This document shows, one piece after another, positions 1 through 9,451 of a stretch of DNA of 64,000 nucleotides (positions are counted from its first letter, which is position 1; each line of letters begins with the position of its first letter). Below the pieces are notes generated by a model. It ran no database searches, had not been told where the DNA came from, and saw only the letters and a list, made by a program, of their open reading frames with translations. A program made the position numbers and the translations under genes. Origin of the DNA: Sphingorhabdus sp. SMR4y. Its GTDB lineage: Bacteria > Pseudomonadota > Alphaproteobacteria > Sphingomonadales > Sphingomonadaceae. Where the stretch lies: contig NZ_CP022336.1 of NCBI RefSeq assembly GCF_002218195.1, positions 558,001-622,000 on the forward strand, in the 5' to 3' direction.

Positions 1-670
1 CGATTTCCTTCTTGGCTTCCGGAGAGGCGATGAAGGCGCGCGCAGCCTTCATGTCGAGGCCGACTTCATTGGCCGCAGCCTGGATGGTCGAAGGGGTCGG
101 TCGCCCGGTGGCGAACATGGTCTTGTGAAACGCGTAATATTTTCCCTGCTTGGCTGCCGCCAGCGCCATCAGCGCGGCATCATTGCTGGATTCGCTGAGA
201 ATGGGCAGTTCGCGGAACACGACTTTGACATTCTTGTCTTCGGCAATCAGCCTGGCGATGTCGCGCTCGGTCTGCTTGCAATAGGGGCAGTTGAAATCGG
301 AATATTCGACCACCACCACATCACCATCGGGATTGCCGGCAAAGGCATTTCCGGCGAAGGGTTTTTCAATCTGCGCCCGGACAGCATCGATGGCGCCCGC
401 CTTCTGGCGGTTCTGCAAGATTTCGACCGCTTCCGGAATGATCTCGGGGTTCTTGAGAATATACTCGCGTACGATTGCCTCGATCGCTTTCTGTTCCTGG
501 GCATTGATGCCCGCGGCCAGCACGGCTTCGCTGGCTGCTTCGGTCGAACTGCTGCTGGTCTGCCAGAACCATACGCTCACCGCCGCCGTTATGGCCAATC
601 CGCCACCCGCCATAATCATCCACTTTCTGTTTGAATCGTTTTCCACAATCGGGTTCTTTCCTTGAATCAT
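1..670 (-). CDS. DsbA-family thiol:disulfide oxidoreductase, partial (cut by left edge)
   Basis: This is a membrane-anchored thioredoxin-fold protein that should form or exchange disulfides in periplasmic proteins. The frame opens at ATG 670 and runs off the left edge after about 223 codons, so the C-terminus is missing. A hydrophobic segment at about residues 18-35 (Ala/Gly/Val followed by WFW) acts as a signal anchor. A helical stretch follows, with ILKNPEIIPEAVEIL-like text typical of DsbA/Com1 proteins, and then the redox motif CPYC in NCPYCK at about residue 126. Further along, FRELPIL and FHKTMF are conserved landmarks of the DSBA-like family. It lies 61 bases downstream of the M48 protease gene on the same strand and may share its transcript. 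The family call is secure; the specific partner is unknown. Confidence 0.88.
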   Translation of the reverse strand, partial: MIQGKNPIVENDSNRKWMIMAGGGLAITAAVSVWFWQTSSSSTEAASEAVLAAGINAQEQKAIEAIVREYILKNPEIIPEAVEILQNRQKAGAIDAVRAQIEKPFAGNAFAGNPDGDVVVVEYSDFNCPYCKQTERDIARLIAEDKNVKVVFRELPILSESSNDAALMALAAAKQGKYYAFHKTMFATGRPTPSTIQAAANEVGLDMKAARAFIASPEAKKEI

Positions 671-731
671 GGCATTGGCCATGGCCGTCAGACTTGTCCA
701 GCCCCAATGGCCCGGACCAGCGCGTCAGGAC

Positions 732-2132
732 CTAGCGGCGCCGGCTGTTCTTTTCAAATTCGGCCTTGGCGATGAAAGATATGTCCTGCGCCCGGATCCA
801 GTCAGGCGTGTTTTCGGGAATGCCGGACATGGCGATCTGAGAGCTGCGAATGGCGCCGGCATAATTGCGTTCCAGCAGAGCGCTCTCCGCTGTCGCCAGC
901 TGGGCCCGCGGAATATCGCCCTTCTGCGAATAGACAACGCCCAGTTGGTACCAGGCGAACGGGTTGCGATTATCCTTGTTCACCGCCGCTTTCAGTACCC
1001 GTGCAGCCTCGTCCAGATATTGTGGATCTTCGGTGGCGATCAGGGCATGACCGAAGAGGCTGGCGATCAGGGGCTGATTGTTGGTCAGCTGGACCGATTT
1101 GCGCAGCGATTTGAGCGCTTCGTCGGGGTTGCCGGATTCGAGCAGGATCTGGCCGTGCAATTCGAGAAAATAGGGATCATCCGGCGCCGACTTGAGCAGA
1201 TTATTGGCTTCGTAGAGCGCGCGGTCGGGATAGGCACTTTTGTGCCAGGCATAGGCGCGGGCATAGCGGGCAGGGACCGACTGGTCGCTTTCGGGATATT
1301 TGCGCAAGGTCACGGCAGGGTCCGAGGTAAAGCCGAGCAGCTTCGCCTTGACCCGCTGGAACCGGGATTCGATTTCCGGATCGGACGGTCTGTCCCAGGC
1401 CGGGTCCTGCTGATAGACATCGCGAAGCAGGGTAACCCTTTCCCCGGAAAGCGGATGGGTTCGTCCGTAGCTGTCCTCCTGCGGAATTCCGAGGCGGAAC
1501 TCGTAATTTTGCAGTTTCTTGAAAAAATCGATGGACCCTTTTCCGGATATGCCGGCTGCCCCCAGATAGCGTGCGCCGGCGGCATCGGCCGATCGTTCCT
1601 GAACCCGGCTGAAAGCCAGAAACTTGCCCATGGCGGCTTGCTGGCCGGCAGCCAATATGCCCATGCCGGCGTCACCGGCACCCGCAGCAATCGCTGCAGC
1701 ACCAAGTACCAGACTGAGAATCGTGATGCCGGTTGCGGTTTTCGCGCCCTCGTCAAAGCGGATAATATGTCCGCCGGTGATATGGCCAAGCTCGTGCGCC
1801 ATGACGCCCTGGACTTCATTGGCGCTGTCGGCGGTTTCGATCAGGCCGGAATAGAAATACATGCGCTGGCCACCGGCGACGAAGGCGTTGATCTGGCTGT
1901 CATTGATCAGGATGACTTCGACCTCATCGGCATCCAGTTCGGATACCGCTACCAGCGGTGATACCATATCGGAAAACAGGGCTTCGGTCTCGGCGTCGCG
2001 CAAAATCGATTGAGCTGCGACGGGCTGTACGGCGATGGATATAATGACCAGAAATGCAACGGCCAGACGGGCTAGCCGGTCGGTAGCTGGCAGGGCGATG
2101 CCGGAAAATGAAACAGCAAAAAATTTGCGCAT
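732..2132 (-). CDS. M48 family metalloprotease with C-terminal TPR repeats (BepA/YfgC-like)
   Basis: This is a secreted zinc metalloprotease that probably acts in the periplasm on outer-membrane assembly, as BepA does. The chosen start is ATG 2132, which has AAGGA five bases upstream and gives a clean signal peptide ending in VQPVAAQS. An ATG at 2147 and longer readings upstream lack a ribosome site. The mature protein of about 440 residues has the M48 zinc motif HELGH at about residue 112 (VMAHELGHITGGH). A loop rich in Ala and Gly follows, and then several tetratricopeptide-like helical repeats in the C-terminal half (for example LLKSAPDDPYFLELHGQI). The length of 466 residues is normal for the BepA-like family. 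The gene lies downstream of rne, separated by a strong terminator, and precedes the DsbA-like gene, which suggests an envelope-protein quality-control pair. The role is inferred from the family. Confidence 0.9.
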   Translation of the reverse strand: MRKFFAVSFSGIALPATDRLARLAVAFLVIISIAVQPVAAQSILRDAETEALFSDMVSPLVAVSELDADEVEVILINDSQINAFVAGGQRMYFYSGLIETADSANEVQGVMAHELGHITGGHIIRFDEGAKTATGITILSLVLGAAAIAAGAGDAGMGILAAGQQAAMGKFLAFSRVQERSADAAGARYLGAAGISGKGSIDFFKKLQNYEFRLGIPQEDSYGRTHPLSGERVTLLRDVYQQDPAWDRPSDPEIESRFQRVKAKLLGFTSDPAVTLRKYPESDQSVPARYARAYAWHKSAYPDRALYEANNLLKSAPDDPYFLELHGQILLESGNPDEALKSLRKSVQLTNNQPLIASLFGHALIATEDPQYLDEAARVLKAAVNKDNRNPFAWYQLGVVYSQKGDIPRAQLATAESALLERNYAGAIRSSQIAMSGIPENTPDWIRAQDISFIAKAEFEKNSRRR

Positions 2133-2200
2133 GAAATTCCTTAGCATGAAAGTCTGGCCGGAGGTCTTTCTTCTGTCATGGCCGGCCTGAACCGCGGATG

Positions 2201-2242
2201 AAAACGGTCGCGTTCCCGCCAGAAATGTCCGGCGGGAACGCG
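2201..2242 (-). terminator. Rho-independent terminator of rne
   Basis: On the minus strand the rne stop is followed by a perfect 12-bp stem (CGCGTTCCCGCC at 2209-2220 pairing with 2231-2242) with a 10-base loop. After a short gap comes a TTTT run (2201-2204). It separates rne from the M48 gene. Confidence 0.8.
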
Positions 2243-2251
2243 CTGTTTCAA

Positions 2252-5026
2252 TCACCCGAAGGTGCGCTGCCACCAGCCCTGGCGCGGTGCACCGCCGTCA
2301 CTGGATTCCTTGGCGTCACTGTCGGATGCCTTGGCTTCCTCTTTGGGTTTGGCGGTGGTTTCGTCCTTGGGTTTGGCCGCCTTGTCCTCTTTCGGCTTGG
2401 CTGCCGCTCTCGGCTTCCGTGGCTTGGCAGGCGCTTTTGCCTTGGTCTCTTTTGCCTCTTTTGGCTCTTTGGTTTTGGCCTCTTTTGGCGCTTCGGCTGC
2501 GGTCTGATCAGCGGTTTCGGCGCTATCGGCCTTTTTCGCCCGTGATCGTGACGCGCGTTTCACCGGTGCCTTTTTCTCGGCGGTTGCATCGGCCGTTTCG
2601 TCCGTCGCTTCTGCAGCGGGTGCATCGGCCGCCGGCTTGGCCTTGCGCGGTGCGCGGCGCCGTTTCGGTTTCTCCTCGATGGCATCAGCTTCCGGCTCGG
2701 CGCTTGCCGCCGACTGTTCGGCCGGTGCTTCGCTCTTTGCAGAGCGACGCCTTGTACGCGGCTTGGCTTCGGCCTTTTCCTCGCCAGCGGTCTCACTGTC
2801 CGCAACCGGCGCAGCGTCAGCCTTGCGGCTGCTGTTGCGGCGCGAGCGTGGCTTGGGCTTTTCGGCCTGTTCGCCGGCATCCGTGTCCTGCGCCGGGGCT
2901 GCTGTCTCGCTCTTGTCGTCGCTGGCGACGTCATTCGCATTCCCGTTTGCATTGTCGCCATTATTGTCCGACGGGCCGGCTTCCCCGCGATCGCCACCGC
3001 GGTTGCGTCTGCCGCGCCGGCGCCGTTTGCGCTTCGGCCGTTCTTCGCCTTCGCTACGGTCGCCTCTGGATTCGTTGCCGCCATTGTCAGCCTCTTCCGC
3101 GCGATCATCGTCATCGTCATCGTCGATAATGGGCTCGAACTTCGGCATATTCTTTGGCGGACTGCCAGAAGTCTGGATATCCATCCGCGCCCCTTCGGTC
3201 TCGCCATCGGGGACGATTTCGATCGAGACGCCGTAGCGTTTCTCGATATCCTCGATCTCGTGCCGCTTGCTGTTCAGGACATAGATGCATGCTTCCTGGC
3301 TGGTGCGCAGGGTGATCTGGCTGGCCTTGCCCTTGGCCGCTTCTTCCTCGAGCAGACGGAGTACCGACAGTGCGGCAGATGATGCCGTCCGGACCAGTCC
3401 GGTGCCTTCACAATGGGGGCAAACCTTGGTCGAGGCTTCGAGCACGCCGGTGCGCAGGCGCTGGCGGCTCATTTCCATCAGGCCGAAGCTGGAAATCCGT
3501 CCGACCTGAATGCGCGCGCGGTCGTTTTTCAGCGCGTCGCGCATCGCCCGCTCGACTTTGCGGACATTGCCGCTGCGGTCCATGTCAATGAAATCGATTA
3601 CCACCAGACCGGCCATGTCACGCAGGCGCAACTGGCGGGCGATTTCGGCTGCGGCTTCCATATTGGTCTTGACCGCGGTCGCCTCGATCCCGTGTTCGCG
3701 GGTCGAGCGTCCGGAGTTGATGTCGATCGACACCAGTGCCTCGGTCGGGTTGATGACCAGATAGCCGCCGGATTTCAGCTGCACTTCCGGTGAATACATG
3801 GCCGATAGCTGGTCCTCGACGCCATAGCGCTGGAATAGCGATACCGGATCGGCATAGCTCTTCACCCGCTTGCTGTGGCTCGGCATCAGCAGCTTCATGA
3901 AATTCTTTGCAGCCGTATAGCCGCTGGCACCCTCGACCAGCACTTCCTCGATCTCGCGATTGTAAATGTCGCGGATCGCGCGCTTGACCAGGTCGCTGTC
4001 GCTGTGGATCAGACTTGGTGCCGTTGCGCTCAGCGTCTTTTCGCGGATTTCGTCCCACAGGCGAGCGAGATAGTCGAAATCGCGCTTGATTTCCGGCTTG
4101 GTGCGCGAAAGACCGGCGGTGCGCACGATGCAGCCCATGCTGGTTGGCAGCTTCAGGTCGGCGATGATCGACTTCAGCCGCTTGCGGTCGCCGGCATTGT
4201 TGATCTTGCGGCTGATGCCGCCGCCGTGGGAGGTGTTCGGCATCAGAACGCAATAGCGGCCGGCGAGGCTGAGATAGGTTGTCAGCGCCGCGCCCTTGTT
4301 GCCGCGTTCTTCCTTGACGACCTGCACCAGCACGACCTGCCGCCGCTGGATAACATCCTGGATCTTGTAGCGCTTGCGCAGAGCCATACGCTTCTGGCGG
4401 GCCTGATCGCTGGCCTTGGGCATGCTGCCCTTGCCGCGGCCCTTCTGGCGACCACCACGTCCGCGACGGCCACCGCTCTTGCCCTTGTTCTCGCTATGGG
4501 ATTCATCATTGTCGTCGGACGAATCATCCTCCGAATCCTCGTCCTCGTCGTCGTCTTCGTCATCACCATTTTCTACCGGAATTTCACCTTCGGTGACGTC
4601 AATGGTGTCGACGCTTTCGTCCTGGTCGACTTCGACCAGAGCGGTGTCGAGCTCTTCGGTGGCTTCGCTGCGCACCATGTCGGCGGGTGCGTTTTCTTCT
4701 TCCTCTTCCTGCGCGCGCAGGGCGGCCTCTTCAGCGGCATGCTCGGCTTCTTCGGCCAGCAGCGCTTCGCGATCTTCTCTTGGAATCTGGTAATAGTCGG
4801 GATGGATCTCGGAAAAGGCGAGAAAACCATGACGGTTGCCGCCATAATCGACAAAAGCGGCCTGCAGCGACGGTTCGACGCGGGTTACTTTTGCTAGATA
4901 GATATTGCCTTTAAGTTGTTTGTGCTCGGAAGATTCAAAATCGAATTCCTCAATCTTGTTTCCTTTTACGACCGCCACCCGGGTTTCTTCCTGGTGGCGC
5001 GCGTCGATTAGCATGCGCGTAGTCAT
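2252..5026 (-). CDS. rne: Ribonuclease E/G (RNase E), degradosome scaffold
   Basis: This is the endoribonuclease that starts mRNA decay and processes stable RNA precursors. The 924 residues begin with the S1 RNA-binding domain, which is interrupted by a long acidic and then Arg/Gly-rich insertion (roughly residues 85-215) of the kind seen in alphaproteobacterial RNase E. The catalytic domain follows: the metal-binding aspartates are in VSIDINSG (about residue 430) and VVIDFIDM, and the zinc link CPHCEGTG is at about residue 535. The last 300 residues are low-complexity Lys/Ala/Pro/Glu text, as expected for a disordered degradosome scaffold. The protein ends in GWWQRTFG. In Caulobacter a C-terminal GWW motif of RNase E is the PNPase docking site. 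Transcription is leftward, away from amiC, and ends at the hairpin at 2201-2242. Confidence 0.97.
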   Translation of the reverse strand: MTTRMLIDARHQEETRVAVVKGNKIEEFDFESSEHKQLKGNIYLAKVTRVEPSLQAAFVDYGGNRHGFLAFSEIHPDYYQIPREDREALLAEEAEHAAEEAALRAQEEEEENAPADMVRSEATEELDTALVEVDQDESVDTIDVTEGEIPVENGDDEDDDEDEDSEDDSSDDNDESHSENKGKSGGRRGRGGRQKGRGKGSMPKASDQARQKRMALRKRYKIQDVIQRRQVVLVQVVKEERGNKGAALTTYLSLAGRYCVLMPNTSHGGGISRKINNAGDRKRLKSIIADLKLPTSMGCIVRTAGLSRTKPEIKRDFDYLARLWDEIREKTLSATAPSLIHSDSDLVKRAIRDIYNREIEEVLVEGASGYTAAKNFMKLLMPSHSKRVKSYADPVSLFQRYGVEDQLSAMYSPEVQLKSGGYLVINPTEALVSIDINSGRSTREHGIEATAVKTNMEAAAEIARQLRLRDMAGLVVIDFIDMDRSGNVRKVERAMRDALKNDRARIQVGRISSFGLMEMSRQRLRTGVLEASTKVCPHCEGTGLVRTASSAALSVLRLLEEEAAKGKASQITLRTSQEACIYVLNSKRHEIEDIEKRYGVSIEIVPDGETEGARMDIQTSGSPPKNMPKFEPIIDDDDDDDRAEEADNGGNESRGDRSEGEERPKRKRRRRGRRNRGGDRGEAGPSDNNGDNANGNANDVASDDKSETAAPAQDTDAGEQAEKPKPRSRRNSSRKADAAPVADSETAGEEKAEAKPRTRRRSAKSEAPAEQSAASAEPEADAIEEKPKRRRAPRKAKPAADAPAAEATDETADATAEKKAPVKRASRSRAKKADSAETADQTAAEAPKEAKTKEPKEAKETKAKAPAKPRKPRAAAKPKEDKAAKPKDETTAKPKEEAKASDSDAKESSDGGAPRQGWWQRTFG

Positions 5027-5535
5027 TCAATAGTCTCCTGGCAGAGAGCGCCGGATCAGAGCCCGGCGGGTCCATGCAATATAATGGGGATGACGTTTTT
5101 GTGCGCGCGTTCCTTTGATGAGGGGCGGGCTTCGTCATCCGGTTGATTTGAAATATTTCAGATAAAAATGCGTCTGCAACAACTGCATGGCTCTGGCCGT
5201 TAGCCAAAGTCTTTCCGCGCATGGAAGCGCCTCCGAAACGGAGAGCCTCTAAGCCGGAGATTTCATGCCTCATGTTGCGTCAACCTGGTAGATGCCGAAT
5301 GATTTCCGGCATTTAGTCGAACCGATTCCGGATTCATTCCGAACGGTTCAACCGCTCTGCTAGCACTGCTCGCGCGGATCGGCAACACAAACTGTTGGGC
5401 TGCGAAAAGATCGCCGGCGATACCGGTTCGCACCGAAACGTGCCTAATGCGCCGTTAACCGCGTCATTTTACGGCGCCTTACCAAAGCATCCTTAATGCG
5501 GTCTTCACTCCGATTTACGGGGTGTAACCAGCAGG
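5027..5535. other. Divergent intergenic region between rne and amiC
   Basis: About 509 bases hold no convincing gene. The half next to rne would contain its 5' leader, which is long in other proteobacteria and mediates RNase E autoregulation. An 8-bp inverted repeat (GGATGACG at 5088-5095 and CGTCATCC at 5133-5140) lies there. Nearer amiC an imperfect inverted repeat (GTCGAACCG at 5316-5324 and CGGTTCAAC at 5344-5352) could fold into a hairpin. I found no promoter strong enough to assign. Confidence 0.5.
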
Positions 5536-6792
5536 ATGCCGCGATCGATGAAAATTAACTGGACCCAAAAGGCACAGCGGATGCATAAGCGGACGATGGC
5601 ACTGGCAACTCTTTTGGCATCGGCACTGGCCACCATATCTCCGGCCCATGCAGGCTCTGTCAGCCGGATCGAGGCCAATGACTCGCAGATCACCATCTCT
5701 TTCGATGATCTGGTCGAGGGCGCATCGGCCTTTTCGCTGGTCGGGCCGGACCGTATCGCGATCGACGTCCGCGGCGGCAAGGCCGGGCGCGGCGGGTCGG
5801 CAAGGGGAATCGTCAAATCGGTGCGCCAGGGACAATATAATCCCAATACCGCGCGGATCGTGTTCGACCTGGATCAGCCGGCCGTGGTTACCAGAGGCAG
5901 CTTTTCGAAGGACGGCAAAAGCCTGAATCTGAGCCTCAAGCCGGTCGGCCAGAACCAGCTGGCCAGTGGCCGGCTCTCCTTTTTGCCGCCGGTTCAGTTT
6001 CGCGCCGAACCGCCGACAACGAAATATAGCGTGAAGGTGCCGCTCGGAAAGCCGAAGGATTCCGTCCGCCTGCCGAAAATTTACGGACCCAATGATCCGA
6101 ACCGTCCGCTGGTGGTCATCGATGCCGGTCATGGCGGACATGATCCCGGGGCGATTTCACCGCACGGAAATGCGCGCGAAAAGAATGTCACGCTGGCCAT
6201 CGCGCAGGCTATCCGCGACCGGCTGGTTGCGGGTGGCAGAGTGCGGGTGGCGCTGACCCGCGAAAGCGACGAGTTTCTGGTGCTGGAAGAACGCTACGGC
6301 ATCGCCCGGCGGCTCGACGCGGATCTGTTCATGTCGATCCACGCGGACGCGGCCGGCAATGAAACGGCATCCGGTGCCACTGTCTATACATTGTCCGAAG
6401 TCGCCTCCGATCGCGAAGCGGCCAAGCTGGCTGCTCGGGAAAACAAGGCCAATATCATCAATGGCGTCAATCTGGGTGGCGCGAACCAGGATGTGTCATC
6501 GATTCTGATCGACCTGACCCAGCGCGAAACCATGAATGTGTCTGCCGATTTCGCCAAATTGCTCCACCGAGAAGGCAGCCGGCAGATGGTGTTTCGCAAA
6601 ATTCCCCATCGCTATGCATCCTTCGTGGTGCTCAAGGCGCCCGACACGCCGTCGGTCTTGTTCGAAACCGGCTATCTGACCAACAAGGATGATGTGGCCT
6701 TCCTCAATTCGCGTCAGGGCCGGAGCAAGGTTGCGGCCGGTGTGGCGAGCGCCATCGAGTCTCATTTCGCCCGGAAACTGGCGATGCGCTGA
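5536..6792 (+). CDS. amiC: N-acetylmuramoyl-L-alanine amidase with AMIN domain (AmiC type)
   Basis: This periplasmic zinc amidase removes stem peptides from peptidoglycan and is needed for daughter-cell separation. The start is uncertain. ATG 5536 gives the longest reading, but ATG 5581 produces a textbook signal peptide (MHKRTMALATLLASALA... ending near AHA-GS) and has AAGG upstream. The N-terminal AMIN domain covers about residues 55-140 and targets the protein to the septum. The Amidase_3 domain begins at VVIDAGHGGHDPGA (about residue 195), carrying the first zinc His, followed by the conserved Glu in the REKNVTL segment and SIHAD. It ends with FETGYLTN, where the second catalytic Glu lies. 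It is followed by mrcA after 109 bases, the usual alphaproteobacterial order rne-amiC-mrcA. Confidence 0.93.
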   Translation: MPRSMKINWTQKAQRMHKRTMALATLLASALATISPAHAGSVSRIEANDSQITISFDDLVEGASAFSLVGPDRIAIDVRGGKAGRGGSARGIVKSVRQGQYNPNTARIVFDLDQPAVVTRGSFSKDGKSLNLSLKPVGQNQLASGRLSFLPPVQFRAEPPTTKYSVKVPLGKPKDSVRLPKIYGPNDPNRPLVVIDAGHGGHDPGAISPHGNAREKNVTLAIAQAIRDRLVAGGRVRVALTRESDEFLVLEERYGIARRLDADLFMSIHADAAGNETASGATVYTLSEVASDREAAKLAARENKANIINGVNLGGANQDVSSILIDLTQRETMNVSADFAKLLHREGSRQMVFRKIPHRYASFVVLKAPDTPSVLFETGYLTNKDDVAFLNSRQGRSKVAAGVASAIESHFARKLAMR

Positions 6793-6901
6793 CAGGATCG
6801 GACCGGGCGAAACTGTCCGGCTGTCCTGCGTCGAGGCGGCACGCGCTTTTCATCGATAATCGCTGGAAAATGGTTGCGAGCCGGTTTAGATAGCGCAGCC
6901 T

Positions 6902-9430
6902 ATGGTAAATGATGCGTCAGACACGGCTGGAGAAAGTCTCGCCTACAAGCTCGAACGAAGCACGGGCAGTTTTTTCGAGCGGGTCGAAAGATTCTGGCAG
7001 AAGAAATGGTTCCGGCTGCTGGTCGCTTTGCTGGCGCTATCCGTGCTTGGCTGGCTGCTGATCTGGCTTATCTTTGCCCGCGATCTGCCCGACGCCTCGG
7101 CGTTGCAATCCTACGAACCGCCCCTGCCGACAATGGTCCGCGCCTATGACGGCGAACCGGTGCACAGCTATGCGCGTGAACGGCGGGTGCAGCTGGAATA
7201 TTCGGAATATCCGGCGCTGCTGGTGCGCGCCTATCTGGCGGCGGAAGATCGCACATTTTTTGAACATGGTGGCCTGGACTATCCCGGCATTGCCACCGCA
7301 ATCGTGACCAATATCAGCAGAAGCGGTCGGCCCGTCGGCGCGTCCACCATTACCCAGCAGGTGGCCAAGAACCTGTTGCTGAGCAGCGAGCTGTCCTATC
7401 GGCGCAAGGTCCGCGAAGCGATTCTGGCTTACCGGATCGAAGATGTGCTGACGAAGGAGGAAATCCTCGAACTCTATCTCAACCAGATTTTCCTCGGTCG
7501 CAATGCCTATGGCGTGCAGGCTGCAGCGCAGGCCTATTTCGGCAAGGATGTCGACGCGCTGGCCTTGCATGAGATCGCCTATCTGGCGATCCTGCCCAAG
7601 GGACCGTCCAATTATCGTCCGGAAGTGCACGAACAGCGGGCGATCAACCGTCGCAACTGGGTGCTTGGCGAAATGCACGAGAATGGCTGGATTACCGATG
7701 CGCAGCATCAGGCCGCCATCGCGCAGCCGCTTGGCGCGATCTCCCGGTCGGGCCCGCGCTTCGAAAGAGTGGGAGGATATTTTATCGAGGAAGTCCGCCG
7801 CCAGCTGATCGAGAAATTTGGCGAGAACGAAAAGGCAGGCCCTTACAGCGTCTATTCCGGCGGCCTCTGGGTGCGCACGTCGCTAAATCCCGAGCTGCAG
7901 GAATATGCTAAAGACGCGCTGCGCGGCGGGTTGCTGCGCTATAGCAGCGGCAAGGGGTGGAGCGGTCCGATCAACAAGATCGAAATGGACGAACAATGGG
8001 CCCAGCGTCTGGCATCGACCTTCATCAATACCGACTATGCCAACTGGCGGATTGCCGTGGCTCTGCGGCGCAATGCGGGCGGGGCCGAAATCGGTTTTAC
8101 CGATGGCACCACGGGCCGGATCAATTCCGTTCCGAATGCTCTGAAAGCGGGTGATATTATCGCGGTCAGTCCCCAGGGCGGCAGCCGCTACCGGCTCGAG
8201 AATGTACCGGAAGTTTCCGGCGGCATGGTCGTGCAAAATCCGCGCAATGGCCGGATCTGGGCGATGCAGGGCGGCTTCGACGACCGGATGAGCTCGTTCA
8301 ACCGCGCCACCCAGGCCGAGCGGCAGCCAGGCTCGACGATCAAGCCCTTCGTCTATGCCACGGCGCTGGATCAGGGTATGACACCCGCGACATTGATCGC
8401 CGACAGTCCTTTCTGCGTCTATCAATCCGCATCGCTGGGCCGCAAATGTTTCCGGAACTTCGGTAATTCACGCGGCGCCGGCGAGCAGACCCTGCGCTGG
8501 GGCGTCGAACAGTCCCGCAACCTGATGACGGTGCGCGCGGCAAACGATGCCGGCATGGACAATGTCGTGAAAACGATCAAGACCATGGGTATCGGTGACT
8601 ATCAGCCCTATCTCGCTTTTGCCCTGGGCGCTGGCGACACCACGGTGATGAAACTGACCAACGCCTACTCGATGCTCGCCAATCACGGTCGGGAATTGCA
8701 GCCGACGGTTATCGACTTTGTCCAGAACCGTCAGGGAGAAGTCATTTTCCGCGCCGACAAGCGGGTCTGCGAAAATTGCAACATGAGCGACTGGGACGGC
8801 GAACCGATGCCGCGTCCGCGGCCCGCCGGCAGACAGTTGATGGACCCGATGACCGCTTATCAGATGATCGATATTCTGCAGGGCGTCATCACCCGCGGCA
8901 CGGCGCAAAATCTGAAAAGTCTTGACCGGCCCCTGTTTGGCAAGACCGGAACCAGCAGCGGCCCGACCAATGTCTGGTTTGTCGGCGGTTCGCCCGACAT
9001 GGTCGCCGGCGTCTATCTCGGCTATGACCAGCCGCGCAACATGGGCGGCTATGCCCAGGGCGGAACGCTTGCCGCACCGGTGTTCCGGCGCTTTGCCGAG
9101 CGGGCAATGGCGGGCATGCCGAAAACCCCCTTTGTCGCTCCGAAAGGCGTACGGATGGTGCGTGTCGATCGCAGGACCGGCAAGCGCGTCTTCGGGGGAT
9201 GGCCGACCGATGATCCGAAATCCGCGGTCATCTGGGATGTTTTCAAGCCCGAGACCGAACCGCGTCGGTCGATCCGCAAGGACGAGCTTCTAGCCCGGCT
9301 GGAAGCCCGCAAGGCGCAGCTGCTGGCCGAACAGGCGGCAGCCCGCGCCCGCGCTCTGGAAGCCAGCCGCAACCGCGGGCCGGCCCAGAATGACGATGAA
9401 TTCCTGCAGGCCGAGGGTGGTATCTATTAG
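6902..9430 (+). CDS. mrcA: Penicillin-binding protein 1A (bifunctional transglycosylase/transpeptidase)
   Basis: This is a class A penicillin-binding protein that polymerises glycan strands and cross-links peptides. The 842 residues start with a short cytoplasmic tail and one membrane segment (about residues 37-58). The GT51 glycosyltransferase domain carries the EDRTFFEHGG motif with the catalytic Glu, then GASTITQQVAKNLLL. The transpeptidase domain has all three active-site motifs: STIK at about residue 478 (PGSTIKPFVY), SRN at about 537 and KTGTSSG at about 680. The C-terminus ends in a charged Arg/Ala/Glu helix. The start ATG 6902 gives the expected family length. In many alphaproteobacteria prfB follows directly; here prfB is 16 kb away. 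Confidence 0.95.
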   Translation: MVNDASDTAGESLAYKLERSTGSFFERVERFWQKKWFRLLVALLALSVLGWLLIWLIFARDLPDASALQSYEPPLPTMVRAYDGEPVHSYARERRVQLEYSEYPALLVRAYLAAEDRTFFEHGGLDYPGIATAIVTNISRSGRPVGASTITQQVAKNLLLSSELSYRRKVREAILAYRIEDVLTKEEILELYLNQIFLGRNAYGVQAAAQAYFGKDVDALALHEIAYLAILPKGPSNYRPEVHEQRAINRRNWVLGEMHENGWITDAQHQAAIAQPLGAISRSGPRFERVGGYFIEEVRRQLIEKFGENEKAGPYSVYSGGLWVRTSLNPELQEYAKDALRGGLLRYSSGKGWSGPINKIEMDEQWAQRLASTFINTDYANWRIAVALRRNAGGAEIGFTDGTTGRINSVPNALKAGDIIAVSPQGGSRYRLENVPEVSGGMVVQNPRNGRIWAMQGGFDDRMSSFNRATQAERQPGSTIKPFVYATALDQGMTPATLIADSPFCVYQSASLGRKCFRNFGNSRGAGEQTLRWGVEQSRNLMTVRAANDAGMDNVVKTIKTMGIGDYQPYLAFALGAGDTTVMKLTNAYSMLANHGRELQPTVIDFVQNRQGEVIFRADKRVCENCNMSDWDGEPMPRPRPAGRQLMDPMTAYQMIDILQGVITRGTAQNLKSLDRPLFGKTGTSSGPTNVWFVGGSPDMVAGVYLGYDQPRNMGGYAQGGTLAAPVFRRFAERAMAGMPKTPFVAPKGVRMVRVDRRTGKRVFGGWPTDDPKSAVIWDVFKPETEPRRSIRKDELLARLEARKAQLLAEQAAARARALEASRNRGPAQNDDEFLQAEGGIY

Positions 9431-9451
9431 CGGGATCGGGTCCGGCCACCG

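Noticed and set aside
669-1961. Plus-strand open frame opposite the M48 protease
   Set aside because: The M48 reading has HELGH, TPRs and a signal peptide; the plus-strand reading has none.
5088-5140. 8-bp inverted repeat GGATGACG/CGTCATCC in the rne leader
   Set aside because: The tips resemble the GTCATCC repeats, but the 37-base spacer has no palindrome, so it is too weak to call as a repeat copy.
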